Source of the DNA: Paguma larvata
Taxonomy: Eukaryota; Chordata; Mammalia; Carnivora; Viverridae
Assembly: GCA_030068075.1 (NCBI GenBank)
Contig: CM057826.1
Span: 72,513,312 to 72,577,311, forward strand
DNA length: 64,000 nucleotides
Direction: 5' to 3'
The notes under the pieces are model-generated. The model saw only the letters and a list, made by a program, of their open reading frames with translations. It searched no databases and was not told the DNA's origin. Position 1 is the stretch's first letter. Every line of letters begins with the position of its first letter. Both the position numbers and the translations under genes were made by a program. Of the stretch, positions 1 through 12,400 are shown piece after piece.

Positions 1-1199
1 ATCAGAGAAGTAAAGTGCCGTTTTCATCAAATCCTATCACCGGTATCATACTATCACCATAGTTTACTACTTTTGAATTTGATCTTGTTCAACTGGGTAA
101 TCATATTTGATCATATTTCTCCATTGGTTTCATTGCCTTTTAACTAGTTATCTTGGTTATTCTTCTTTTACTCTTTTTTTAAATTATTATATGGTAGATG
201 AGTAACACAGTGCTTCCTTCCAATTTATTCACTTATCAAATGTCTCTTGTGTGGGATTTGAGTTTTTATTTTCACAATTATATTTTTAAATGTCCAGGTT
301 TCTTATTTTTGTATTCATCTGCTCTTATTTCATTACTTTATTCTGTTATTTTCTTTCTTTTTCATTTTTATGGAAGTTACACTATCATTTATCTTTTTGA
401 GCATTCTAAAATTACTTATTTCCAAGCCTCTAGAAGACCCTTCAATGATATAAATTTAATCTGAAGTTAATTGGACTTGTTTTTTGCTTTATATTTCTAT
501 TGCTATATTCCTGTTTAAATCTACTACCACTTTATGTTTGGAGCAGAGATGATTATATCAATGTAAGCATTTACGGTGCTACCTTTATATGATTATTTTC
601 TAACTATATTTCTTCTTCTTCTTCCTCCTTCTTTTCCTCCTCATGTTTGCCTCTATCTAATCCTTTATCTTTGATTGAAAAGTAAACAATTCTCATAATG
701 GCTACTCTGAAATCCTGCTTTGCTGTGAGATTGTTAATATTGCACATCCATCCACAGAACCAGAGGATGGCTTAGTTTAATTCTTGGTAACAAATCTCAG
801 ATTCTGAACTCTTATCATTATGAGCATGCCTTTTGCTATAAACTATAAATGCAGGGAGCTATCCAATAATAGCTCTAAATAAGACAGTTCTCCTCTTCTG
901 TTTGCATGAATTAAGTTCTGGGTTTATCTTAGATGCCATTACTACATAGGAGCAAAACGTCTCCATCATTCCATTATGCCTATAGCTTCAACCCTACTCC
1001 CAAATTTGTTCTTCTCTTAAAGTTCAGGTTTGTCAATATGTTTATCATGCCTTTTAGTTTTTGTTGTCTTTTTATTTAAATCCATGTTTGCTATATGTTT
1101 AGAGCAGTGGGATTACATCTATGTATGAATTTTCTGTCTTATCTTTAGCTGATTATTTTTTAACTGTTTTCTCCCCCACCTCTTCCTCCTTTCTTTCAG
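1..1199 (+). other. Intron upstream of the first visible SLCO exon
   Basis: No coding exon could be recognised here, including the roughly 165-nt exon expected before TM8. The sequence is T-rich, and its only clear structure is the 561-base-spaced duplication described separately. It may be decayed antisense L1, but that is weak. Confidence 0.5.
514..1199 (+). repeat. Pair of about 125-bp direct repeats, the second abutting a splice acceptor
   Basis: Segment 514-640 and segment 1075-1199 align at a constant offset of 561 bases: TTTAAATC, then TATGTTTRGAGCAG, then GATTAYATC and ATGTA, then TGATTATTTT and TAACT, ending in TTCTTCCTCC pyrimidine tracts. The second copy supplies the branch region and polypyrimidine tract of the exon at 1200. 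Copy A is followed by non-coding sequence. Confidence 0.55.
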
Positions 1200-1395
1200 G
1201 GTTTGTTTTATTTCCAGGAGCTGCACTTGGCCATCTTCTGGGAGGTATTATTGTGTCCAAGTTACACATGTCTTGTAAAGCACTTATGAGATTTGTAATC
1301 GCTACATCTATTATATCACTTCTATTCTTTGGGTTTGTAATTTTTGTGCACTGTGATACAATACCATTTGCTGGGATCAGTGAAGATTATGACGG
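1200..1395 (+). CDS. SLCO6A1: SLCO6A1 exon: TM8-TM9
   Basis: This 196-nt internal exon is preceded by the pyrimidine-rich acceptor TCTTCCTCCTTTCTTTCAG and followed by the donor GG|GTAAAT. It begins in phase 1 (two bases of a split Gly codon) and ends after GG of another Gly codon. The peptide starts [15 protein letters not shown], the conserved SLCO TM8 region, then a short basic cytoplasmic turn (SKLHMSCK). A very hydrophobic TM9 follows, ending [18 protein letters not shown], with the first loop cysteine at HC. An ATG at 1121 lies in the same open frame, but that stretch is intron read-through and not a start. The preceding exon is not in the window. Confidence 0.9.
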
Positions 1396-2890
1396 GTAAA
1401 TATTATTTCATATATTAGAATTTTACATTTGAACTAACAACATATTTTTCAGTTAATAATTCTTTGTCTGGTAACCCTATATGTTTATATCATTCTTGGA
1501 ATTATTCAACATATAAAAGAAATATAAAGCATAGTTTAATCTTTCATATTAAGGACAGAAATATCATGATGATAGCTTATGACATGACTACTTACGCATT
1601 CGTAAGGTAATAAAGAAAGAAAGCATTGCCATGATTCAGAGTCTAGAAGTAATATTCTGGGTTAAAGTAACTAACAACTAAGAGACAATACTGTCTATAT
1701 AAAGCCTTATCTTATATTCCTGAATTGGTATGTCTGCCTTTTTATAGATATCAAATAATGGAACTGAAGTACATCTGAAAGTATGGATAAGTGATGTATT
1801 CTTTGAGCTAAACTTGCAAAAACTCAAATAACTTAGTAGAGATAGATATTAAACACAGGGAACAGAATTAAGATAGAAAACCTAAGGACTGAGCAAGTAA
1901 AATAAGTAAAGAAATAGGACTTTCACTTCGGAGTAGCTTGTGCCCGACTAATGCTCCCATTAAGAACAACCCCCCAAAAACTGAACAGAGTTTAAAAGGT
2001 TTGTTTAAAGGAATCAGAGGATTATTTAGGGAAATAGGAATTCAAAGGCCAAAATTGTAGAAGAAGGGAAACCCTTAAAAAAAGAAGTAGTTTTCTGTAG
2101 TCAGATACTTCTGGAGATATTTTCTAATTCCTGATATTGGCAAGAGGCTGAGATTTTGACAAAGGTTTGGTCAAAAAGCATCTAGTTAAATGACGAGAAA
2201 TAAACACACAGTATTGACAGATGTATCAACCTAATGGGACAAAAATAGGGCTGGGTAGGATATCGGAGAGTAGAGGAAGATAAATAAGACAACATTCTGT
2301 TGGGTTTTCACTCAATACATATGCTGAATTATGAAGGTAAGAGGCTGACATCAAGGAGAAATCTTATAGAAAGTAGAGGAAAATTCTAGCAGTATTGTGA
2401 TACTCTGTAGATCAGAGTGAGTTTAGCATATTGTGGGGGTAAAGTGGGGAGGAACCATGGTGAACACTGTGTGTTCTCAATTGATATCTCTCTAAGACTC
2501 AGACATAACAGTGAAGGCCTTCCTGAAGTACCAGAGCTTAGCCAGGAGTTAATTTGCTCTCTGATTAGATTGATTTGGTCAGCCAGCACTGTAACTAGCA
2601 GCAGAAAGATCCAAAACTCTAAAAAAGAAAGAAAAAGAAGAAGATAGTATCAAACACAGCTAGCTGTAAAGTATCTTAGGCAAAGGTCTTGCATTAAAAA
2701 AAAAAAAAATTACCAGAGCGTCTGAATGGCTCAGTTGGTTAAGCGTCCAACTTCAGCGCAGGTCCTGATCTCACAGCTCATGAGTTCAAGCCCCACATGG
2801 GGCTCTGTGCTGACAGCTCAGAGCCTGTAGCCTGCTTCAGATTCTGTGTTTTCTTTTCTCTCTGCCCCTCCCCTGCTGGTTGTCTCTCTC

Positions 2891-2926
<36 letters not shown>

Positions 2927-5900
2927 CTTCTTTCTCTCCCACACCCCCCCCTTTTCTCAAAAATAAATAAACAGGGGCACTTGGGTGGCTCAGTTGGTTA
3001 AGCGGCCAACTTCAGCTCAGGTCATGATCTTATGGTCTGTGAGTTTGAGCCCCACATTGGGCTCTGTACTGACGGCTCAGAGCCTGGAGCCTGCTTCATA
3101 TTCTGTGTCTCCCTCTCTCTCTGCCCTTCCCCTGCTCACATTCTGTCTCTATGTCTCTCAAAAATAAATAAATAAATAAATAAACATTACAAAAATTACC
3201 AAGCAGATCAAGGATGTAACCAAAAGTTATGAGACAGAACAGACAATAGAACAGACTCACAGAGAATCCAGATGTCATCATTATCAAATAAAAATGTTAA
3301 AACAATATTTATACAAGCAATAATACAAATGACTGAATTTCTCTTCAGAAACCATGGGTTTGGGAGAGAGTAGAACAATATCTTTAGAATCCTGACAGAA
3401 AAAAAAGTAATAAACTATCGACTCTTTAATGATTATCCAATGATAATATCCTTTAAATGAAAATCAAGTAAAGATATTCTCGGGTGAAGGATGACTCAAA
3501 AAGTTCGTTGTTAGCTCTAAAAGAAATAATTTTTTTGCAGTTTAAAGCAAAATAATCCTAGAGAAAAACTTCAAACTTGAAGGATAAAGGAAGAGTAAAA
3601 GAAGTGATAAATGTACTAGTAAATATATTAATTTTTCATCTCAAGTTAAAAATACATATAACTATTGAAAACAAAAGAGTATAACCTTGTCCAGTGTAGA
3701 TTATCAAATGCCGTAGATATACGTGTGACCACTGTAAGCTAAGAGACAGAAGAAATGGACATCTGTGGTTATGAGACTTATCCATTTTAAATAGAGTGGT
3801 AGAATAATAACTTGAAGTAGAAAAGTAAGTATATATACATATAGTTTAGGTATCAGTATAGCTCAGGTATATATATTTCCTGTCTTTGTATGGTCTGAAC
3901 ACTAAGATTGTTTTTATATTAATAAGTGTAGTGAAAAATAATAAACAGTAGGACTTATAGTTTCTATTCCAATATATAAAGAGCTTGTAAGTCATCACTC
4001 CCATCCTCATAATTAGAAAAGGTTTGAACGAATAAAAAATCTACAACAGAGGGCACACTGGACAAAGTGCTATCCCTTAAACTGGTGAGATAGGCAAATA
4101 GAATTACAGCTTACTGGGAGCAGAAGCCATTGGAACTGAATATTAAACAGCACTTGACTACTTGCTAGAGGTGGAACATGGAATAATTTGACAGTTAAAG
4201 AGTCCTGGGGACTCAGTCATAGGAGGACCCCACACACTTTCATGACTCTTAACTTCCAGGTGCTTCACCAGGTTCTAATACTTGAAAATGAGGGAAAAAT
4301 TCTCCTGTGTTTTGGGCAGAAGTAGAGGGGAAGTAACCATTTAAAGTGCTCTCGAGGGGCGCCTGGGTGGCTCAGTCGGTTAAGCGTCCGACTTCAGCTC
4401 AGGTCATGATCTCGCAGTCTGTGGGCTCGAGCCCCGTGTCGGGCTCTGTGCTGCCAGCTCGGAGCCTGGAGCCTGCTTCGGATTCTGTGTCTCCGTCTCT
4501 ATCTCTGCCCCTCCCCAGCTAGTGCTCTGTCTCTCTCTCTCAAAAATAAAATTAAAAAAAAAAAAAAAAGTGCTCTCGAGAAATCTGCTGTTTGTAACAA
4601 GAGCCTACCCTGTAGGGAAACTACTTTACCAGAGTTTCCCTTGCCAAACTTTAAAATGGAGGGCAATTAGACTAGTCAACTGTTTTATAACCTTGCTATC
4701 TTATATGAGGAAAGGGGGAAAAAAAGGCTAAGAAAAACTTCTGAAGGTCACAGCCTAGAGACTCAGGCCCACTGGGGCAGGGAGAGACATAAAATCTAAG
4801 ATTTAATCAGAAGATTATAGAATGCTTCCCTTCGACAATATCTTACCAACACCCCAACAGATATCTAGGAATAACAGAGAATTACAACTGAGAGGGCGAC
4901 AAGGTATGCTCTATTTAATAAAAAGATTCTAGGGAAACCCAAAGACAACCTGGAAGACAGAATGAGGATGGCACGGAAAACCGAGGCCTTTGGCACCTGT
5001 AGCTACAACAAACTTTAAACACAGCCTAACTCCTAGAAACAAAAACATAAAAACCTCACACTAAAAGACCTGTTTACCTCTGTTCTTGTTAACCTAATGC
5101 ATAATGTCTGCATTTAAACAAATACATCGTAAGGCATTCTAAAAGGCAAGAAAATACGCAGACCGAAAAAACACAGTAAGCATCTGAACCAGAGTCAGAT
5201 ATGGCACAGGTTTGGAAATGACCTGCCTGGGAGCATAAAATCGCTATGATTAATATGCTAAGGATTCTAATGGAAAAAATGGGCAACGTGACAGAAGAGA
5301 TAGGTAATGTAAGTAGAGAAGTAGAAGGTCTAAAAAAAAAAAATCAAAAGTAAAGACCAGAAAGCAAAAACACTATGAGAGAAATGAACATGGGCCGATC
5401 AGGACACTGGAGAGGACTGAGGAAAGTATCCATGACTATGAAGGTATGTCATTAGAAACTTCTCAAACTGAAAAATAAAGGGAAACAAGATGAAAAAAAT
5501 AAAACTAGAACAGAATATCCAAGAACTGTGTAGTGATTACTAAGGTATAACAGATGATGATGTAAACAGCAGAAGGAGGAGAGAAAGACAGAAGAGATAG
5601 GTAATAATGCTTGAGAATTTTTCATAATTAACAACAAACACCAAACTACGTACCTGGGAAGCTCAGAGAAATCCAAGAAGGATAAATAACAAAAAAATTT
5701 ACACCTAGGCACATCATATTCAAACTGCAGAATGAGAAAACAATGACGAAATCCCGAAAGAAGCCAGAAGAAACAAACCTCACTGACATATGATTGAAGA
5801 TTATTTATCACAGACTTAGAGACCATACAAGCAAGAAGAGAGTGGAATGAAATATTTAAAGGATTGAAAAAAATAATCATTACCCTAGAATGTTGTGTGC

Positions 5901-6363
5901 AGTGAAACTATCCTTTAAAAATGAAGCAGAGGGGGGCCTGGGTGATTCATCAGGTTAAGCTTCCGACTCTTGATTTCTGCTGAAGTCATGATCTCATACT
6001 AGTGAGATCCAGCCCTGCATCAGCGTGAAAACTGCTTAAAGATTCTCTCCCTCCCTCTGCTTCTGCCTCTTCTCATGTGTTCTCCCTCTTTTTCTCTCTC
6101 TCTTCCTCAAAAAAAAAAAAAGTGGAAATAAAGATATTCTCAGATTTAAAAAAATAATGGAATTGTAAACCTACTTTGCAAGCAACACTTAAAGAAGTTC
6201 TTCAGAAAAAAGAAAAATGGTATAAATCAGAAATTTGAGTTCACCTACAGAAACAAAGAAACATGCTTTGCTAGTAAACTGCTTCACAAGAAAGGTGTTT
6301 TTTTTTTTTAATTTATTTTGAGAGAGAGACAGTGCTAGTGGGGGAGGGGCAGAGCGTGGAGAG

Positions 6364-6407
<44 letters not shown>

Positions 6408-9400
6408 CCCAAGCAGGCTCCACACATGGGGCTCCAACCCAGGAAGCTGTGAGGTTATGACCTGAGCCAAAATGAAGAGTCAGATGCTTAATTGACTGAG
6501 CCACCTGGGCACGCCAACAAGAAATGTTTAAAGAAGTTCTTCACAGGGGCACCTGGGTGGTTCAGTCGGTTAAGTGTTGAACTTTGGCTCAGGTCAAGAT
6601 CTCACGGTTTGTGAGTTTGAGCTCCGCTTTGGGCTCTGTGCTGACAGCTCGGAGCCTGGAGCCTGCTTCGGATTCTGTGTCTCCCTCTTTATCTGCCCCT
6701 CCCCTGCTCATTCTCTGTCTCACTCTCTCTCTCAAAAATAAGCATTAAAAAATATTAAAAAAAATAAAGACGTTCTTCACAAAAGAAAAATGATATGAGT
6801 CAGAAATTTGAGTTTATATAAACTAAAAACATCAGAGAATGAATAAACGAAGATATAATAATTTTTAAATTTTTAATCGGTATAATAGATAATATGTTCG
6901 AAATAATAATGGTAATAAGAGGTTAAGTGTTTATAATTTATGGAGAGTGAAATGGGCAACAGAAATCTTAGAAAAGAGGAGGGAGGAGTTGACAATACTC
7001 TCCATAAGGTACCTGCACTACCCACGAAGTGGTATAGTGTTATTTGAAAGCAGTCTTAACTTGCTTATATCCTGGAAATTTTAGGGAAATCACTAAAACA
7101 TTTTTAAAAGTATAATTGCTATGCCAACAGATGAGAGAAAATAGGATCTCATAAAATACTCAAAACCAGAGGAGGCAAAAAAAAAAAAAAAAAAAAGAAA
7201 GAAAGATGAAACCAGGAGAGCAAGAAAGCAAGAAAGAACAATTGTTTGGCATGTCCTCTCTTATGATCTTTTGTATTTGTGTTGTCTCATTTGTGATGTC
7301 TCCTCTTTCATTCATAATTTCATTTGTTTGAGTCCTCTTTTGTTTTCTTGGCAAGTCTAACTGAAGGTTTGTCTATTTCATTTACCTTTTCAAAAAACCA
7401 TCTTTTAGTTTCGTAGACCTTTTCTATTGTGTTGAGTCTTTACTTCATTTATTTCTGTTCTGATCTTTGTTATTTCCTTCCTTCCACCAACTTTGGGCTT
7501 AGTTTGTTGTTTTCCTAGTTCCTTAAGGTGTTAAATTAGGTTATTTGAAATCCTTCTTTTTACTTAATGTAGGCATTTATTGCTGTTAACTTCTCTCAGA
7601 ATTTCTTTTGCCGCCTCCCATAGTCTAGAATGTTACATTTCCATTTTCATTTATCTCAAGGTATTTTTTTTTGATTTCTCTTTTGATTTCTTCTTCGGTC
7701 CACTGGTTGTTCAGTAGCATGTGTTTAAGTCTCCACATAGTTGTGATTTTTCCAGTTTTATTGTTGAAACTGATTTCTAGTTTCATAGTATTGTACTCTT
7801 CTTAAATTTAATGATTTGTTTTATAGCCTACTAAATGATCTATTTTGGAGAATGTTCCATGTGCATTGAGAAGAATACATATTCTCCTGCTTTGGATGTA
7901 ATGTCCTGTAAATGTCTGTTGGTCCAACCGATCAAATGTGTAGTTTAAATCCAGTGTTTCCGTACTGATTTTCTCTCTGGAGGATTTATCCATTGTTGAA
8001 AATGGGTTGCTAAATTTCCCTACTATTATTATATTTCTATTTTTCCCTTTAGGTATCCTAAAATTTGTTTTATATATTTAGATGTTCCTCTGTTGGATAC
8101 ATAACTATTTGAAACTGAATTATTATTGGATTGATTCTTTTTCGTTATAAAATTATATTTGTCTCTTATAATAGTTTTGGTCTACCGTGTCTTATAAATA
8201 TAGCTATTGCAGCTTTACTTTGGCTTCCATTGCATGGATTATCTTTTTTCATCTCTTTACTTTGTCTTTGTGTGTCCGTACATCTGACGTGAGTCTATTG
8301 TAAGCAGCATATAGATGGTTCTTTTTTTTTTAATTCATTCAATCATTCTATGTCTTTTGATTGGAAAATTTAGCCCATTACATTTAAAGTAATTATTGAT
8401 AGGTATGTATTTATTGCCATTTTGTTAATTGTTTCTGACTTTTTGTTTCTCCTACTTCCTTTTGTCTTGTTTTCCTTTGTGTGGTTTGATGATTTTCTGT
8501 AATGGTATGCTCAAATTACTTTGTCTTTATCTTTTGTGTGTCTAATATAGATTTTTGCTTTCTGGTTAGTATGAGGCTTAAAATATCTTATATTTTTAGC
8601 AGTCAGTTTTAAGCTGATAACAACTTAACCCTGAACTAAAACTCTACATTTTTATACTCACTCTACATTCTATATGTTTTTGATGTCACAATTTGTGTCT
8701 CTTTACCTTGTATATCCATTAACAAATTCTTATAATTATTTTAATAACTGTATTAATGAGGTAAATCTTATCAACAACTATTGCCTTACCTATAATTATA
8801 AATGGATGATATTTATCATTCAGTCAAGCTTGAGCTCTTGCTTATCCATCAAACTTTTGTGATTGTTCATACTACCTTCTTTGTTCTTAATGGGTCCCAT
8901 TAGTTGAGGATGTGCCTATATCCGTCAGTGTCTCAAAGGAGAGAATCACAGTCAAAACCTAGATTTAGGCTGATTGGACCTAAATCTGGACCTCAGGCAC
9001 TAAATAAAATGTAATTTGGACCCTTCCAGGGAGAAATTGGAGTTGTGCTATTTTGCCTACTCTGTCTTTGCTGGGCTTGAGTGTGTAGCAGCAGGGGGTA
9101 CTCCTGGGCACATTAATAACTGCTTCTTTGTCTTTGTCTACTCTGGGCCTGTGGGACTCATCAGTGCAAGCCCTTTTGGCTGTGAGATAGACAACACAGA
9201 TACCCATCCTTTGGGTGGTAGCTAAGAAAGCTGGGATGCCGACATATGTATAAGCTACTTCTAGAGAGATATTGGCAAGTTGTAGTGAGCTAACATGAGA
9301 AGGCAAAGGTGGTGTCTGATGGCTTCTTTCATCTCTGGTGAGGATTGCAGTCAGCCTTACATTTCTTCTAAATTAGAAGCCTGATCCTTAGGCAGCTGCT

Positions 9401-12400
9401 TTTAAAGTATTCAAATAGGCCTCTTTCAGGAAAAATCTAAAATGTGAGTATTTTTTTTTTTTTTCTGCCCGCTCTGCACTGAGCCCTGTAGGGAGAACTG
9501 GTTAAGAACTGTGTCTTTGTTTGCTGCAGTACTATGGAACTCTGCAAGCCCTGTTAGTTATCAGAGTCCAGCCATCAAGGGGCTCTTTCCTTGGGGGGAT
9601 TGTGGTGAGCCCCTGGAAAGATGTTAAATTAGAAGTCTAATCCTTTGGTAGCAGGTTTTAAAGTATGCAGAGAGGCATCTTTTGGGCAAAGACAGAGATG
9701 GGCATTTTTTGCCTTCTCTTTCTCTGCTGATTCCTGGGGTGGGGATAGCCATGGTGAGTCTGCAGAACCCATTAAGAAATGTTTCTTTGCTTCTTACAAT
9801 CTTGTGGATCTGTGGGTGCAAACCCCAATGGTTTTTGGAACTAACTGTTTTGGGTGTGCTTAAGACTCAGGTTTGGCTAAGGTGTGAGTCTTAAAAGTTG
9901 GCACAGTAGATGTTGGGTCCATATTCTTCACTCCTTAGGGAGAAGAGCTAGTTGGGAGATCCTTCCTGATTAGCAGGCACTCTGCCAGGGGTGGAGTTTA
10001 TGCTGAAAGTGTGTCTCAGGTTTTTTTACCTGTTTCAGGAGTGGGTGATGGTATTTTCTCTGTATTTGCCCACTGTATAGGAGTTACTCAGCTAGTTTTT
10101 AGACTTCTTTCCGAGGGAATTTCTCTGTGGAGCTATAGATTTGGTGTGTCCTCAGGAGGAGGTGAGTTCTATAGGCTCCTATGTCACCATCTTGGATTGT
10201 GATAGTCTTTTCAACAAATGGTGCTAGAAAAACTGAAAATGTACGTGCAAAAAAAAAAAAAAACAAGCAAGAAAAAAATCTAGAGATAGAACATATAGTC
10301 TTCACAAAAATTGAATCAAAATGAACTCAAAATGTACTCTAGACTTAAATATAAATCACAAAATTATAAAACTTCTAGAATATAACATAGGATAAAATCT
10401 AGGTATAAAATCTTGGGTTTTGTGATGACATTTCAAAAAAAAAAAGCCTGAAAGGAAAAAATGATATGTTAAATGTCATTAAAATTAAAACCTTTCTCTG
10501 TAAAAGGCACTTGGTAGAATTAAAAGAAAATGTGCAAATTTGAGGAAAAATACATATTTGATACAGGACATTCACAAAATATTTTAAAAACTCTTCAAAT
10601 TCAGCAGCTTACAGAGAAACAACCTAATTAAAAATGACCAACGGATCTAAACAGACACTTCACTAAGGAAGATATAAAGATTCTGTTAAGCATATGAAAA
10701 TACGTTCAGTGTTATGTGCCATCAGAGAGTTACAGATAAAAATGAGATACTCCAACACATCGAGATACTCCAACACATCGATCAAAATCCAGAAAACTGA
10801 CAAAACCAAATGCTAGCGAGGATGTAGAGTAACAAAGACTCACATTTGCTTCTACTGGTAATATGGTAACTCTGAATATGCTCAATTCTTTAAACCTAAA
10901 ATCATTCAAATTTATAGTTTCTAAATCAGAAATTAACAATCTAAAATGATTTTGAAATATAGGTACTTTTTAATAATATAAAGTAAGACCCTTTGGTTTT
11001 ATTCTAAATTTATATTCGGAAATTGTTCTGGGCTTTCACTTCCAGCCAAGATGGGATAACAGATTCCCTCTCCTACCAAAAACAACCAAAAATTTCATAA
11101 AATTGAAACAGTGGTTTTCAAGACACTGGCATCAGTCATTGAAGGACAGTGGTACATGAGAAAGGAGAAACATTTAAGGTGAGCCCTGTAATTCCTCCAG
11201 CTTACTGTCTTAATAGAGGTTTAAGGTCATGGCACAGGGAGTGGGAATGAGACAGATTCTGCTCGATTCCCTGAACTGAGGAAATTGAGCTGAGAGTTCA
11301 GATACCAATATGGCTATAGTTCACAGGATTATGTACCAGAGGACATATCTGCAGAAGACCCCCTGAAGTATTAAGTGAAGTAGTAACTATGATACATGTG
11401 AAGAAAGTTCTTGAGTCTAAGTCCACTAAAAGAACTATAGTTACAGTGCATAACACTCTGACAGGATTGGGAATAATATCTGTTCTCATTAGTCAACTAG
11501 GAAACCTCAAAAATCACAGTACATAAAGTATACAGAGGGATCTTGTTTCAGCAGTGGGTAATGACTGTAAACTGAGCACTACTCTGGCTGTTCCTATCAA
11601 GTCTGCCTATCAGACTAAAAAAGATACAAGTGTTTCCAAGTAAATTACCTGCATTTCAGAGCAAAGCTTAAGGATGCTCACAAAAATACAAAAATATTCA
11701 GCATCAAAGATCGAAATTTTCAAGGCCCAATATTCTGTAAAATGTAAGGAATTCAAAGAAGCAGAAAAGTACAACCCATAATGAGAAACTGAATCAGTTG
11801 ATCAAAAATGACCCACAACTGACATGGATGTTAATATTATCAGATTTAACACAGTTATTATATCAGTATTCCATATGTTCAAAAAGTAAAAGGTATTTTT
11901 AAAAACCCAAATTGAAGATATAGAAATGAAAACCAGGATGTTCGAGGAAAATAATATGTATGAGATTAATGACAGATTAGACATTACAGGAGATTAAACT
12001 TGAAATTAATAATAATAAACATCTAACAGAAAATCACAGGGAAAAGAGAATTATCAAAAATAAACAAAGCATCGATGAGTTGGACAACCTCAGGTGGCCA
12101 ACCATATGTATAGTTGGAGTCTCCAAAGGAGGGCCTTGGAGAAAGAAAAATATTTGAAAAAATTACGTTTAAATGTTAAAAATTTCATGTAAACTATAAA
12201 CCTACAGACCTAGAAACCTAGCAAACCCTCAGAACAAGAAACATGAAGAAAATTACACCATGCCATATAATAATCAAACTGCTCCAAGTAAGTCAAAAGA
12301 AAAAAAATCTTAAAAGAAACAAGAGGTGGGAAAAATATATACAAATGACCAAGATAAGAATAACAGTAGATTTTATATCAGAAACGATGCAGATAAGAAG

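Larger units (their letters stand above)
4581..7170 (+). repeat. Old L1, sense: 5' region and ORF1 remnants, host to three SINEs
   Basis: A-rich sense sequence with recognisable L1 ORF1-region phrases, for example AAGAGAGTGGAATGAAATAT at 5837, the AAAGAAGTTCTTCAG stretch at 6191 and AAATGGTATAAATCAGAAAT. Interrupted by SINEs at 5930-6121, 6301-6516 and 6545-6765. No intact frame. Confidence 0.65.

Noticed and set aside
1121..1199. ATG at 1121 as a start for the first ORF
   Set aside because: The in-frame N-terminal stretch lies upstream of a strong splice acceptor and has no SLCO similarity; it is intron.
2712..2800. tRNA gene-like A and B boxes
   Set aside because: They belong to the tRNA-derived head of a CAN SINE; no cloverleaf tRNA gene was found in the window.
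5452..5880. 142-residue minus-strand ORF
   Set aside because: It is the complement of A-rich L1 sense sequence; composition is F/L/S-rich with no domain.
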